64,000 bases of DNA from Branchiostoma belcheri (GCF_001625305.1 NW_017803898.1:1544003-1608002), one strand, 5' to 3'; shown: positions 48,790-61,978, numbered from the stretch's first letter. Numbers and translations: made by a program. Notes: generated by a model not told the origin, from the sequence alone.

Positions 48790-51700
48790 TCACGACCTCC
48801 TGCCGGTGTGGGTGGGGCTGCGCGTCGTCCTGCGGCAGCCGTTGTTGTACCGCAGCTTCATGAAGTCCCGCTGGACTCTCCTCAGAAAGTCCACGAAGTC
48901 CCGGATAATTATGTGGTCTCGGAGGCTCCGGTCGTACTCGGACGGCGTTTCGGACAGGTGGACGGGCGCTGGCGTCGCGTTGTCCGTTTCATCGTTCTCA
49001 ATATTCATCAAGTGCATCTGTAAAAACATAGAACCAAGTAAGAATTAGCATACTGGCAACTTCATGAAAGTTTATCTGTGTTGGTAGTTACATGTTTAAA
49101 GTTAAAACTTTTGATCCAATACAAAACAGTTCTCTCACCTAGAGCTTTCGACCGGTCACTCTGGTCTTCCTCATCAGTAGACTGACCCAGTGTTGATGTC
49201 ACACTTCAAAGAAGCCACGTGACAAGCCCCATTGGGTCAGTCTACTGAGGAAGACCAGAGTGACTGGTCGAAAACTCCACGGGAGACAACTTAAGTGTTG
49301 GATCAAAAGTTTTAACTTGAACATATTTAAAACTTTTATCACAACAATTTAGCCAGAAAACTCCACACTTTGCAATTTTCTTTTTTTTTTACAAAATTCT
49401 TTTTCTGAAGTTAGTTTTAAAAGTTGAAGTTATTGCGCTTTGTTGTTTTCATTTTATCATGCTTTAGTAGTTGCACCTTAAGTCCTTTCAAGTTCTTTAA
49501 ACTTATACTTCAAAGCCTTTTCCTGCACCTTTCCCTCTTTCCACACCTTAGTTAGTTAATAATGATTTAATATTAATTATTTGAAGGAATTATACAACAG
49601 TATAGCCCCTGTCCACACCGAAGCAGGCCACAATAGTACTGTTGCATACCTCTGACTCTGACTCTGAGTCTGTTTCGTTTTCACACAACTGACATGCCAC
49701 AAAGGACCAGGTTGTGTTCTGTGAACGCATATGTGTACAAACTAAATCAACTTGAAAACTATCAAGCAAAAATGTATGTTCAATGAAATAAATCTAACTT
49801 TTGTGTTATTTATTTTTTGTGCTCTAATTTTTATATTTTTGTATGTTGGCTTTGAGAACCCATAAGAACGCTGACAGACAAACTGTTGTCTTGGATTAAG
49901 CTTAAAACCCCCAATTGTATCGTAGGCTTGTTCTATTTATTGGCGGTGTCCAACAAAATGGACACCGCCCAACATGTTTAGGGGCTCTTTCAAACGCCTC
50001 AAGTATCAAATAATTCGAAATGATGGCGAAAATGTGCTAACAAATGACAGTAAAAAAAATCAATATCAGACAAATTCCCTAATTCGAATATAATTTTTGC
50101 ATGTTTTGTTGCCCTGAAATTGCATTAGATGCCTTAAAGCTCTTTATCATGCTTTATTGGCACCTTAAGTCCTTTCAAGTTCTTTAAACTTATACTTCAA
50201 AGCCTTTTCCTGCACCTTTCCCTCTTTCCACACCTTAGTTAGTTAGAAATGTTTGAATATTAATTATTTGAAGGCATTATACAACAGTAGAGCCCATTTC
50301 CACACCAAAGCAGGCCACAATGGTACTGTTGCATACCTCTGACTCTGACTCTGACTCTGTTTCGTTTTCACACAACTGACATGCCACAAAGGACCAGGTT
50401 GTGTTCTGTGAACGCACATGTGTACAAACTAAATCAACTTGAAAACTATCAAGCAAAAATGTATGTTCTATGAAATAGGTCTAACTTTTGTGTTATTTAT
50501 TTTTTGTGCTCTAATGTTTATATTTTTGTATGTTGGCTTTGAGAACCCATAAGAACGCGGACAGATCAACTGTAGTCTTGGATTAAGCTTAAAACCCCCA
50601 ATTGTATCGTAGGCTTGTTCTATTTATTGGCGGTGTCCAACAAAATGGACACCGCCCAACATGTTTAGGGGCTCTTTCAAACGCCTCGAGTATCAAATAA
50701 TTCGAAATGATGGCGAAAATGTGCTAAGAAATGACAGTAAAAAAATCAATATCAGACAAATTCCCTAATTCGAATATAATTTTTGCATGTTTTGTTGCCC
50801 TGAAATTGCATTAGATGCCTTAAAGCTCTTTATCATGCTTTATTGGCACCTTAAGTCCTTTCAAGTTCTTTACACTTATACTTGAAAGCCTTTTCCTGCA
50901 CCTTTCCCTCTTTCCACACCTTAGTTAGTTAATAATTATTTAATATTAATTATTTGAAGGCATTTTACAACAGTATAGCCCATTCCACACCAAAGCAGGC
51001 CACAATGGTACTGTTGCATACCTCTGACTCTGACTCTGAGTCTGTTTCGTTTTCACACAACTGACATGCCACAAAGGACCAGGTTGTGTTCTGTGGACGT
51101 ACATGTGTACAAACTAAATCATCTTGAAAACTATCAAGCAAAAATGTATGTTCAATGAAATAAATCTAACTTTTGTGTTATTTATTTTTTGTGCTCTAAT
51201 TTTTATATTTTTGTATGCTGGCTTTGCGAACCCATAAAAAACGCGGACAAACATAAACTGTAGTCATACATAAGCTTCATTCATCCCCTATCCCCAATTG
51301 TATCGTAGGTGACCTGCACCAGACGTCTGTCACCATGGTAACTAGTGTTGGGTTACATCATGTTGCAATTTCATAGCAGGAGGGATTTAGACTCCTGCCC
51401 GACCACATATATGAATGTGTTTGAGTAAGAATTAACAGAGCAGTTCATATGCGAAGGTAAACATTATGCATTTGCTTTGCGAATGTTACCTTTCTAATCT
51501 TTTTTTTAATGTTTTGTCGCCCTAAAATTGCATTAGATAACCTTTCTAATCTTTTTCTTATGTTTTGTCGCCCTAAAATTGCATTAGATGCCTTAAAAGG
51601 TTCCTTACCGTGGTACTAATGGCTCGCATGAGACTTCTCGTGTGGGACAGAACGTTCTGCAGTTGGCGGGACAGTTTCTCCTCCAGCCTTCCCGCCTCTC

Positions 51701-53452
51701 TCACCACGGCCTCCCCCTCATCCACCTCCAGCACGTCCAGGAACGGGTACAGCTGGTGCAGGTTGTGCCGCATCGTCATCAGACGGACTTCACTCTGCAG
51801 AACAACAGAACAAAAATATCCGTAAGTTATCTGTTCTATACCGTACAATATTATCTGTTTTGGTAGAAGTCATTATGAAAGTTTGAAACATCAAGACTCA
51901 ACCAAATGTCAATCTTGACAAAGACTGGAGTTGTACAGTCGAAACTTTGGGTAAGTCCAATATCTTGTGTTGGATATTGCAGTTCAAACTTGTTTCACAC
52001 CGTACAATTGCAATATACTTCCTAGTAGTTCCTACCGCACGTTTCTTCTTGTTTCAGGGTAATTTTTCATAATAACTACATGTTCAATGAAATTTTGCCA
52101 CGTGTTGGTAATGCTTAAAATCTTTTCAACATTGGAGGTCATCGTAAGTTACCTCCAAGCAGATGTTGGGAGTCAACGTTACGTTTCCTAAGCGTGACAG
52201 TATGGCTCACCATGTAGCCATAGATCGTCCTTGTTTAACCTATGATCTTTGACCTGGCCTTGTGTGAGATACCAGGAAACTGCTAGAGGGCTAATGGCCG
52301 ACATGCCCATATTTGGATGGTAAGACTGTAATAATGCTAAGAAAAGTCCAGTAGTCAGAACATCACCAAATTTGGACATTTTTGGAATGGCCATCGCCAT
52401 TACTGGCGACTTGACCATATTTGGCATAATTATGTGACGTCAGAAGAAGCGTTATCCCGAGTAGAATGGGTTCTGTCATGACGTCATCAGTTGCAGACGA
52501 TAAATCCATTGACCATTGTGAGAGAAAGTTGTCTGATTTAGCAGATAATAATGACTGAAAAGCGATAATTACCAAGCGATTTGTCACTTTCTGCGTTGTT
52601 TGTTTGTAAATGACCCTAACAACGTAATTATGCGATAACTTTCAAGGCTATAGCGATTAAGTATCCTGGCAGCCAGACCACCGTAGGCTACCCCACCGTA
52701 GGCTCCCCGGTATCTCTACGGTGCTGGGAGTACTGCCTGCCCGCCTAAGTCTATTAGGGCATGCCGGATGTTTTACGGGGTAAATTTTAATTGACTATAA
52801 TACAATAATAGTTGGAAAAGGCCAGCTGGAAAGATATAGCATATTAGGAAAGGCATATGCTCAGTAGGACTGGGGCTTGNNNNNNNNNNNNNNNNNNNNN
52901 NNNNNNNNNNNNNNNNNNNNNNNNNNNNNNNNNNNNNNNNNNNNNNNNNNNNNNNNNNNNNNNNNNNNNNNNNNNNNNNNNNNNNNNNNNNNNNNNNNNN
53001 NNNNNNNNNNNNNNNNNNNNNNNNNNNNNNNNNNNNNNNNNNNNNNNNNNNNNNNNNNNNNNNNNNNNNNNNNNNNNNNNNNNNNNNNNNNNNNNNNNNN
53101 NNNNNNNNNNNNNNNNNNNNNNNNNNNNNNNNNNNNNNNNNNNNNNNNNNNNNNNNNNNNNNNNNNNNNNNNNNNNNNNNNNNNNNNNNNNNNNNNNNNN
53201 NNNNNNNNNNNNNNNNNNNNNNNNNNNNNNNNNNNNNNNNNNNNNNNNNNNNNNNNNNNNNNNNNNNNNNNNNNNNNNNNNNNNNNNNNNNNNNNNNNNN
53301 NNNNNNNNNNNNNNNNNNNNNNNNNNNNNNNNNNNNNNNNNNNNNNNNNNNNNNNNNNNNNNNNNNNNNNNNNNNNNNNNNNNNNNNNNNNNNNNNNNNN
53401 NNNNNNNNNNNNNNNNNNNNNNNNNGTGTGTGTGTGTATCTGTCTGTCTGTA

Positions 53453-53499
<47 letters not shown>

Positions 53500-54311
53500 C
53501 CTTAATTTAACTCAAGGACGCGAATGATATGAGCATTTAGGTGGAAGGAATAGTGCAAAGTATGCGTCGAGAAATTTTGACAGCTAGGTATGATTCAACA
53601 AATATATTACTATGCAGGGGGTGTGTCGTAGAAAGGGGGTGTGGCGCTACAATGCACTAGAACAATTGTCACGCGCGAGCTATATGCCCCTAGGTGAATA
53701 CGGCAATGCAAAGAATTGTAACTATGCATATGCATTCATGTAGTCAAAGGAAGACATTTACAATCTTGACAACCATAAAAATGCAACGAATGTGGAAATA
53801 CAGGCTACGTTCAATTGAGAGAGGATGTAATAAATAGGACCTAGTCGAAATAATTACACAGGTGTGGTCAAATAAAAGGCTGACATTTTTGGCGATCCAA
53901 AAAAAGCTTTGAAGTTCCAGGATCCCCCTCCCCACTCTGTCATTTACAGACCAATTTGTACTATTACACCTCTACGTGTTTAACGTTAAGCGGTTAAACT
54001 AACCGCACCTAAAACTCGTGACTATGACGAGTTGAGCTACGTACAAAACGTTCCACGCCTTAGTGAAAAATCCTCCTTGATTGTCTACACGAATATTATG
54101 TTGGGCTGGTTTCCTTCTACTGTTATATTGGTACAGTATACTAGTATATATGTCAGGTTAGAGGGTCCGATCTGGTATATATACATGGCAGTTCTAGAGA
54201 TCCCAGTTGGTGGTTAAGGTGGTAAGGGTGGTTTCCAATGTACAAATTATGAATTTCTACTCAATCCATTGACCTAAAGTGACATGTATCAAAGTTGAAA
54301 CGTTCTGTCTG

Positions 54312-54373
<62 letters not shown>

Positions 54374-54374
54374 C

Positions 54375-54405
<31 letters not shown>

Positions 54406-55986
54406 CGTCTATCTACAATCTAGCTATCTATCTATCTACCTATCTACATGTATCTATCTACATGTAGCTATCTACATGTAGCTACCTATCTATCTAAATG
54501 TAGGTATGCTGTTAACATAACCCTCGAGGCTTGAAGAGATTTTGTGGTAAGGTAAGATATTACGAGAATGCAGGTGAGGAATGTTAGATATGCCAAACGA
54601 CAGGTGTGATTATTCCGTTTCCTGTCCGTTTCCCTAAAACTCTCAGGTGTTAATTCTCACCTGGAGTAAAGGAAGAAGTTTGACCTTCTCGGAATGTTGG
54701 ATTCAGGCCAGGGAAACTACCTTAGCTCGCGCACACGCCGGAAGTTAGACACAAAACCGTTTCCTTAAGAAAGACAATAAAACCGTCACGTATATCTTAA
54801 GCCGGAGTCACACATCCTGAAATCTCGTCGTCGTCCCTTTGTTGACAAACCAGCTTGCCATGTGGCGGCGGACATAGTTTACCTGGCGGTTGTGTTTACA
54901 GAAAACAAACCTGAGTTTACACACCGAGTTGTTGTGACGCATGGTATCTTACGGCTCGCTTCCAAAACATTGTCCTTGTTTATAAGCAATGCCCGAACTT
55001 TAACGTGTCACTCGACCGCAAAATATAGACAAAAAAGCGACGCGGTCTGGCTACAAGACACATCCCGTCTGCCTAGAATCTGAACCATGAAATAACAATA
55101 TTTCCACGTACTAATATTCACTAGAACAACATGGTCCGCTGGCTTGTGTAAACACACAACATTTTAACACAACATTCTCTCATAAGCTTAAAGATTTGGA
55201 TCAGTGGAAAACCACAACACAAGAGGAAGTGTGTTCTATGACCTTTTGGGGGTTGGACACGCTTATGATTTCTAAGACTAAGCGTCCTCCTTGCTTCCAA
55301 GACACGTTCGATGACTCTTATTCAAGACAAAAACATTGACGGACGTACGTAGGTACAGGATTAGGATCTCTGACTATAGTTTGTATACACATGGCGACGG
55401 CACGCGCGCTACGCGAAGTGTTTTTGTTTTGAACGGAAGTAAAGAAACAACCCGACATGACTCAAAACATTCAGGGCGACCCCAGATATCAGTAGTGCCG
55501 GCTGTAACGTCATAACCTGTGGTCTGACAGGGCAAGTCACGGTTTCTATGGCAACCATAGAAGCCCTCAGATATCCATCCTGGGGTGGGAGGGGGGTGCT
55601 AGTGATTCTAACTTTGACATGACCTTCAAATACTAGTATGTGAATTGCAGAACATACTAGTAATTCTCAGAGTGTCTGTTTTAAGAATGCTCTTTGAAAC
55701 CTTAAGGCAGTTTCATAAAGTTACACGTGAAGTTTTTGATCAGATAAAAAACCGTCATTGCCATAGTTAACCTGAAATGACCCCTACACACGCAGTGTCT
55801 CGTGACAATCTCTACCAAGAAGTTCAACGTTTTGACTTCAAATCTTCAAACATGCCTCCTCTGTCATTATACATGGCGTGTCTTCAGAAAATCATACATT
55901 ACGTAAGTTATAATGACAGCATTGCGTAATGTAGCCTCAATTGCACACGTAGTATCTGAACGCACACACACACACACACACACACG

Positions 55987-56063
<77 letters not shown>

Positions 56064-59000
56064 TGGCTTACCCATCACGTATAATGTATCAACAACAACC
56101 CAAATACATGAATGGGCTTCACTAATCTCAGGATATTTTTCCTAGTTACAGACAAAAACACGCCTAAGACTTCCTGAGAAAAAACTAATAAAATAGGATA
56201 CAAAGTAATTAGGAAAGGTAACTTTTTCTCAACCTAGTCTACAACAAAATGGTTCTTTGGCTGTTTCTAAGGTTGCAGGTGCAAACTCCTTTCTAGTTTA
56301 ATCCTGGGTAGTCTACTCCCCGAGTTAAAACCCTATTTATAAAGTACGCACAGGAAATGGTTAAATATAGGCCTGCTGCTGATCTGTTGTTACTTTTCTT
56401 CCCGTGTTGGTCTAGCGTAACCAAAACGCCAGGTCACTGACGTAAACACATTTGGATAGCGAAGGGGATTAAAAAGTGTTGGACAAACTGTGTTATCCGG
56501 AGTCAAACATACCGAAATTATTTGCGAAATTCCTTCATAATTATCCTCTAAAACCAACACCGCCCACTCCAAAGCTAAAGCTAACTTCCAGGACGTATAA
56601 TCTTCAAACGAGCGGTGTTCACACATCAAACGGTTTGTTAGTCTTGTCGGGCGGAAAGACGAGCTGGGAAAGACCGTCTATTCACGGGCAAGGCGAAACC
56701 ACGGCCGTTTGTGAAATCTCGCAGAGAACAACATTGGTTTTAGCCTGGGTGCCAGACTGTTGTCAGGGCTAGTAGACAGACTAGGTCCTCAGCTCCAAGG
56801 CTAGCCTGGGTGCCAGACTGTTATTAGGGCTAGAGGCTAGCTCCTCGGCTCCAGTAGCCTGGGTGCCAGTCTTTTGCCAGGGCTAGTATACAGGCTAGCT
56901 GCTCGGCTCCAAGGCCAACCTGTCCCAAAGAAAATTTACCATAGACTCTCAGAGTTCGGGCATGTTGGCCCTGGAGCCGAGAAACTGGCCTGTATAGGCC
57001 CTGAAACAGCCTGGCATCCAGGCTAGGCTTGTGGCTTCCCCGGTCGAAGGTGGGGGGGGGGTATTGTGTCCCACCCTGGTCCGGCATCCAGGCTACCTGG
57101 GTGGCAGGCGGGTACGGGCAATGCCCCTTCTCGCGGTCGGGCCAGACCGGACATTCCGTACATCATTAGTTCCCGACGCGGTTCCCGACAATGGAAACCG
57201 GAACGGAGCGCTCAGAACTCTGCACCGACCTCGCTTCTAGCGGCGGGACGTCGTCTAGTCTCTGCCAGACTCCTTTGCGGGCTGAATAAATAGTAGAAAT
57301 CGGCCTAAAAAGGGGATATCATTGGCCAGAGGCATGGCCGCCTAGCCTCTACCAGGCTTCGGGAGGCGACTGGAAAGAGCAGAAATCGGCCAAGTAGAGA
57401 GAGATAGCATGCATATGCCTGGGGACTTGGTCTGCTGGGAGAGAACAGTTGCAAGTTCCATTTTCCTACTACTGCAAAATTGCACAATAAAATTGCGGAG
57501 GGACGAAGGAAAGACAGGCAAATGGAGCCTCTCTAGCCGGCCAACCCCTCTGGCCAATGATGCCCCCTTTTTATTCCGATTTCTACTATTTATTCAGCCT
57601 GCAGAGAAGTCTGTTGGAGACTATCGTCCTCCCAGACTTGTGACGTTTGTTCTCACCGGGAGGTTAAACGCGAACACACGGACGTGCGACATTTCGAACA
57701 CGGTGGTCTGACCGCGGATGTTCTTTTTGTGGGCGAGTCCGACATTTTTGTCTTTCAGGTTCACCAACTTAGCTTGAACTTCCTTGGCTTCAATTTTCAC
57801 TGAACACACACACTGTGAGACAGTCAACCAAACACAAGTTTCAATTATGAAATAAGGACTAAGCTTTAACTTCCAACACTTAGGTACAGAATTGGGACTT
57901 ACCCCAAATTTTCGGTTGACTCCATCAACCTTGTTCACGGAATGGAGTCAACCGAAAATTTGGGGTAAGTCCCAATTCTGTATCTAAGTGTTGGAAGTTA
58001 AAGCTTAGTCTTTATTTCATAATGATTTGTACCAACACAGATGAACTTTCATGACAAGTTTCAATTTTTGTGTGGGATGATACTTATTTTAAATATCACG
58101 TATCTACTAGTATGTTGATAAAGGCCTGACAATGATCAAAAGAAAACTACCCCCCCCCCCCACACACACACCAAAAGAATATTGCGTAGACTTTTTGAGT
58201 GACCTTCAAAACTGGTTACTGTAGAACGCGTATTTTACCGTTAATTTTAGACGACACAATCTTCTAAATACTGTTAAAACAGTACTAAGACCCGTTCTAA
58301 CTCTTGAGCTTAAGGTTTTAATCTTGACTCTATTAAGAAGGGATTTTCTCCGCTCCGTTTGTCTGACCTTGACTCCGCTATTGTAACCCGCTGACCGAAC
58401 CAGACGTCTAGACACAAGAAACACGGCAAAAATCTTTTCAGCCGCTTTTAGAGGCCGAAAAACTGTTAAGCCGTAACACTGGGACATGTTTCTATGCAAG
58501 AAAGGCCAAACTTGTACTTGAAACTGTACGGAAAATCTTTTTAGACACTTTTTGAGGAACCTTGCGAGGCACAACTGTTAAGCCGTAACGCTAGTGCATG
58601 TTTCAATGGAAGAAAATGCAAACTTGTACTTGTACCTGTACCTGCAAGTTCAGACACTTTTAGATGAACAGTTTGAAGCAAAACTGTTACATCCAAGAAA
58701 AGGCCGAACTTGTACTTAAAAACTTGATTTAACGTTAATATTACGTAACGTTAGTACATGTTTCTATGCAAGAAAAGGCAAAACTTCTACTTATACTTGA
58801 TTTACATGTAGTATTACGAATATCTTATACACTGTATAGTATGTCGGTGAAGGTTAGACATCCAGGTAATAAGATACGCCACAAACTTAGCAACTGGATA
58901 TGATTTTGGACTGTACAGTATCTCTGTTCTTTTTTTTTCTGAGCAAAGTAACTAGATGACCTAAAGGTCATCATACTTAGTCTGTGAGGGCAGAAAGATA

Positions 59001-61978
59001 CAAGAAAGGTCTTTATAGAAGCTCATCTGTTCAATACAACATACAATGAACAAGTGGCCAGGTGTGTTGTGTGATTGTCCCTTGACACTTTGATCTTTCA
59101 CCAAAGGAAATTTTGCAGCAATTTTTGAGGAAGCAATTTGGTAATTTTGTTGACCGGTAGAGTTTGGAGATGCTGGGCTTGGAGATAGTTTAGACGAAGC
59201 AATCAATTTAGGAAGGTTGGTAAGAAAGAAGGTTGTTGTTCGATGCGGATGTCATGACTTAGGAAGCCTTGTGTTGGCAGGAAATGGCCAAATGATCGAT
59301 TGTGGCCATCCGGAAGTGGTTGTGAATCAGTATTATCTACAACAGAAGGTGTATGTTCAGCATAAGGCAGCCAGTGTTGGCTCTAGTCAAGCCCTAAAGC
59401 TTTAAATCAGCATCAATTGTGACATTGTCCGTCCTGACGACTCGCTCCGACTTCTAACGGCTTCGCCGACGCTTTTTAACGAGGTTTCTTATATTAAATC
59501 AAGACATAATTAAAGGTTTCGGTTACACTTCAAACAGCGGAGCGGATTTGTTGTATTTTCTGTAGCATTAACGTGATTAGAGTTAACTGGATATTCCGTC
59601 ATAGAAGCGCCTTTGAGAAACTGCCTCGCCCGGCTTAGTTGCTTCTCTTGTTGAGCAAACAGAACAGTGTGTACCCAGGGTTATTTGAGCTGACTTTCGC
59701 TGGAAGCCTTTTTTTCGCTCGAGTGCGGCCACCGCGCGTGTTAAGAAGAGTAGAACAGTAGCGTTCACTCAGTCACCCTCTAGCCACAATTGTTCTCACA
59801 CCGCCACATGACAGCGTAAGGCTTGTCCTAGTGCTGTTAGACACAATGGTGGTGAAATCCTACATACAAGGCGTAAGATTATGGATAGTCACGACTGACA
59901 AGTTGCCTGCTCTGATCTCTCACTGCTCTTTTTGGGATGTCAAGCAGGTTATAGTAGACTAGGCTGGCTTTTGTGTGCTTCTGTTAGCAAAAAGAGAGGA
60001 TACAAGGCAAGGAAAACTTCAATTTTATCATATCAAAGAACTTGCGTGCGGTTAAATTGTAGTCACTGTCTTCTTCTATCTTATTTTGTGCTATTTTATG
60101 TCATTTTCCTCAATCTTCCTTCAAATTAGACACGCGTCCTGGATATATCACAGTGTCTTTGTTTATCCTCCGACTTTTGGGTAATTTTTCACAGGTGTGT
60201 ATGTGCGGACAATAGGAACACTGTGCACGCTGAACAGATATAACACAACGACCTGCTATACGTGCTTCTTCCCTCGTCAGTAAGACCTATAATTAGCACG
60301 GACGTACAACCAACCCAGGCTGACCGGTTTTAAACAATGACAGTTTTCGGGTCGAAGAGCAATCATAGGTCAGTATCTACGTCACTAGACCCCCTAAAAA
60401 GACCGAATGGCCTATTTATAAACTCCTGTACACCAATCTAGCATGCACGTCAGAATTGTGCTCTTTTTAAGGACTCCTACCAAAAGAAAGGGCTACCAAG
60501 AAAGAGACCAAAAGAAATGCTGGCTACGCAAACTAGATGTTGACACGAATACATGCAGGAAAAATGCTCTCACATAGCTGTCTAGATACGTAATAGGTGC
60601 TATCAGTACATTGACCATGCTTGGTAAATACTTAATGTTTGTAATTTTGCGTCATTGCAAAACACTGTGATTATGGTGTGTACACTTTGCAGTGTTCACG
60701 TAGGGGGTTACTAATGTACAGCATGTACATTCAGGGGGTTAAACTACTTCTTGTAGGTTCGTTAAGTCTTCCAAAAGTCTAGGACAAAAGCTTAAGAAGC
60801 GGACGCTAACTTGAGTTGAATCCCAAAGACACGCTAATCCGAAAATGTCAAACAATGATCTTGTCTTTCTATCAGTGTAGACAAACTTTGCTGAAGAATT
60901 TCCCGGTCGGAGTTTATTTTGTCCATAGCTAACTTCCTGTCCTGCATACCTTACATACCTGGGCTTCTTCCCTGCTATTTTTACTTCAGGTAAACCTTTA
61001 AGTCTACTTAAACACCTTCCTTTCGATTAAGAAGATTACGAAATATTTCCTGTTGTAGGTTAGTTACTATTTCTATATAAACCCCCGATTAAAATTCCGA
61101 CAGAGAAAAGGGGCCACGCGTGGAAGTAAATATAGACCTGATAAACATCCTAATCACAAAAACACTTAATTATCTGTTAAGTCAGCGAAGTCGTGATCGA
61201 TATGTTTACATTGTAGATAGGCTGTTTATCGTGTTTTGAACTGTGTAGCTGATATGGTGGTAGTTACATAGCGGTATAACCTGGGTTACCGTTCTCCACA
61301 GGATGGCTTAAGGGGTACTTAACCGGTCACAAGAGCATAGGACCTTTCTTTTTGATAGCCTATCTTTAAAAGTTTTTAGCCGCTCCTTATCAAAATTGAC
61401 AACAAAAATTTGAAATATGTAAAAAACATCATGTGCTACTAATGGTTTATTTTGGACGTTTTTATGTGTTTAAATCAGCACCGTAGAGATACCAGGAAGA
61501 CTACAATGGTCTGTTGAGATCTCTGAGATTTCTATCTCTTTCAGTCAGTCCAGAAACACCAAATAACCTCATTGAACCAAGTTATGTAACCGACTTGTTT
61601 GAACTGTGTGAAATCTTGAATGGGTGCCAGACTGTTTCTAGGGCCTACACAGGCCAGCTCCTCAGCTCTAGGGCCAACATGCTAGCCTGGGTGCCAGACT
61701 GTTTCTAGGGCCTACACAGGCCAGCTCCTCGGCTCTAGAGCCAACATGCCCCCAAGGAAACGTATTATACCACAGCCCCTATAGGCATAGCATCCAGGCT
61801 AGCACAAATCGGGATGGTACAATTCCTTGGTACAATTCCTTTACAACTCAAAATTTAGATGGTTTTTGTTACTAACCGTTAGACTTTCCCAGTCTGTGTA
61901 GGACGTGCTGAGTTCAGGAAGACCTCGGAGCGTCAGGTCGCGGTTGGAATATTCTGGATTTCCGAACCTGAGCTCGTT
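48790..61978 (-). CDS. IL-6/CNTF-type class I helical cytokine (3 exons found, 5' end missing)
   Basis: Three exons join in phase 0: 61877-61978 (34 residues), 51609-51794 (62) and 48790-49017 (75, stop TGA). The first reads GNPEYSNRDLTLRGLPELST then DWESLT, like the AB loop and start of helix B in CLCF1/CNTF. The second reads RLMTMRHNLHQLYPFLDVLE and LEEKLSRQLQNVLSHTRSLM, amphipathic helices B and C. The third, after an acidic loop, has DHIIIRDFVDFLRRVQRDF, close in pattern to IL-6 helix D (THLILRSFKEFLQSSLRAL). Phase-0 introns placed after the AB loop and after helix C are the gene plan of IL-6 family cytokines. The signal peptide and helix A exons are not identified; a candidate upstream exon is at 63934. 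Only one cysteine is visible. Likely role: secreted ligand for a gp130-like receptor and JAK/STAT. Donors are gttagt and gtaagg; acceptors are good. Confidence 0.68.
49100..49318. mobile_element. Foldback MITE in the last cytokine intron
   Basis: Outer ends GTTAAAACTTTTGATCCAA and TTGGATCAAAAGTTTTAAC are exact complements. Inner arms pair over GACCGGTCACTCTGGTCTTC to CAGTAGACTGACCCA, with a loop of about 50 bases. Confidence 0.85.
49456..51300. repeat. ~687-bp tandem triplication in the last cytokine intron
   Basis: ATCATGCTTTATTGGCACCT begins copies at about 49456 (diverged start), 50145 and 50831. Copies are highly similar through GCATTAGATGCCTTAAAG. The same closing block lies beside exon 51609-51794, at 51580-51600, so the unit derives from the intron's 5' end. 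The third copy is interrupted by a MITE. Confidence 0.9.
51305..51515 (-). mobile_element. Dispersed MITE inserted in the tandem array
   Basis: CACCATGGTAACTAGTGTTG through TTTGCGAATGTTACCTTTCT is the minus-oriented family copy, with TTTCTAAT at the junction. It interrupts the third tandem unit. Confidence 0.75.
52880..53425. other. Assembly gap (546 N) followed by (GT)n
   Basis: N run from 52880 to 53425, then a (GT)n tract to 53498. Reading frames spanning the N are meaningless. Confidence 0.99.
53500..55955. other. Cytokine-gene intron; (ATCT)n microsatellite
   Basis: An (ATCT)n array with interruptions occupies 54307-54490. No gene or other repeat recognised in the rest. Confidence 0.6.
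55962..56060. repeat. (CA)n microsatellite
   Basis: About 100 bases of CA repeat with two CG interruptions. Thr-His and Val-Cys frames across it are artefacts. Confidence 0.95.
56742..57110. repeat. Tandem AGCCTGGGTGCCAGAC repeat
   Basis: Three direct copies of AGCCTGGGTGCCAGAC with AGCTCCTCGGCTCCA (at about 56742, 56803 and 56865), then an inverted remnant (GGCATCCAGGCTA). A second locus with two copies and the same inverted end lies at 61618-61802, so it is a dispersed foldback family. Confidence 0.75.
57335..57620. mobile_element. Foldback element, GCCTCTACCAGGC family (diverged)
   Basis: Starts with TAGCCTCTACCAGGCTTCGG, GGCGACTGGAAAGAGCAGAA and GTAGAGAGAGATAGCATG. The right side is poorly matched, with an outer GAAATCGG/CCGATTTC pair. 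Confidence 0.6.
57844..58023. mobile_element. Near-perfect 180-bp hairpin element
   Basis: Arms of about 82 bases pair almost completely (ATTATGAAATAAGGACTAAG to the mirrored right end), around a ~16-base loop CAACCTTGTTCACGG. It shares loop and inner arm with the older foldback at 35976-36241. Confidence 0.92.
58460..58830. repeat. Diverged ~110-bp tandem repeat
   Basis: CTGTTAAGCCGTAAC, CATGTTTCTATGCAAGAAA and CAAACTTGTACTTG blocks recur near 58465, 58580, 58690 and 58750. The reading frame at 58206-58574 overlaps it and shows no known domain. Confidence 0.65.
58913..61617. other. Intron with no recognised feature
   Basis: Unique-looking AT-rich DNA. No coding frame with known motifs and no ordered repeat was found. 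Confidence 0.45.

Noticed and set aside
52857-53527. Two frames of about 217 residues
   Set aside because: They run through the 546-base N gap and a (GT)n tract, so they are not real.
57621-57938. Minus-strand frame with acceptor-like and donor-like ends (KIEAKEVQAKLVNLK...)
   Set aside because: Its incoming phase does not match the phase-0 cytokine exons, and the 61877 and 51609 exons already join into a continuous IL-6-like sequence without it. The upstream part of the frame is the hairpin element.
58206-58574. 122-residue Arg/Leu-rich minus-strand frame
   Set aside because: It overlaps a diverged tandem repeat and shows no domain.
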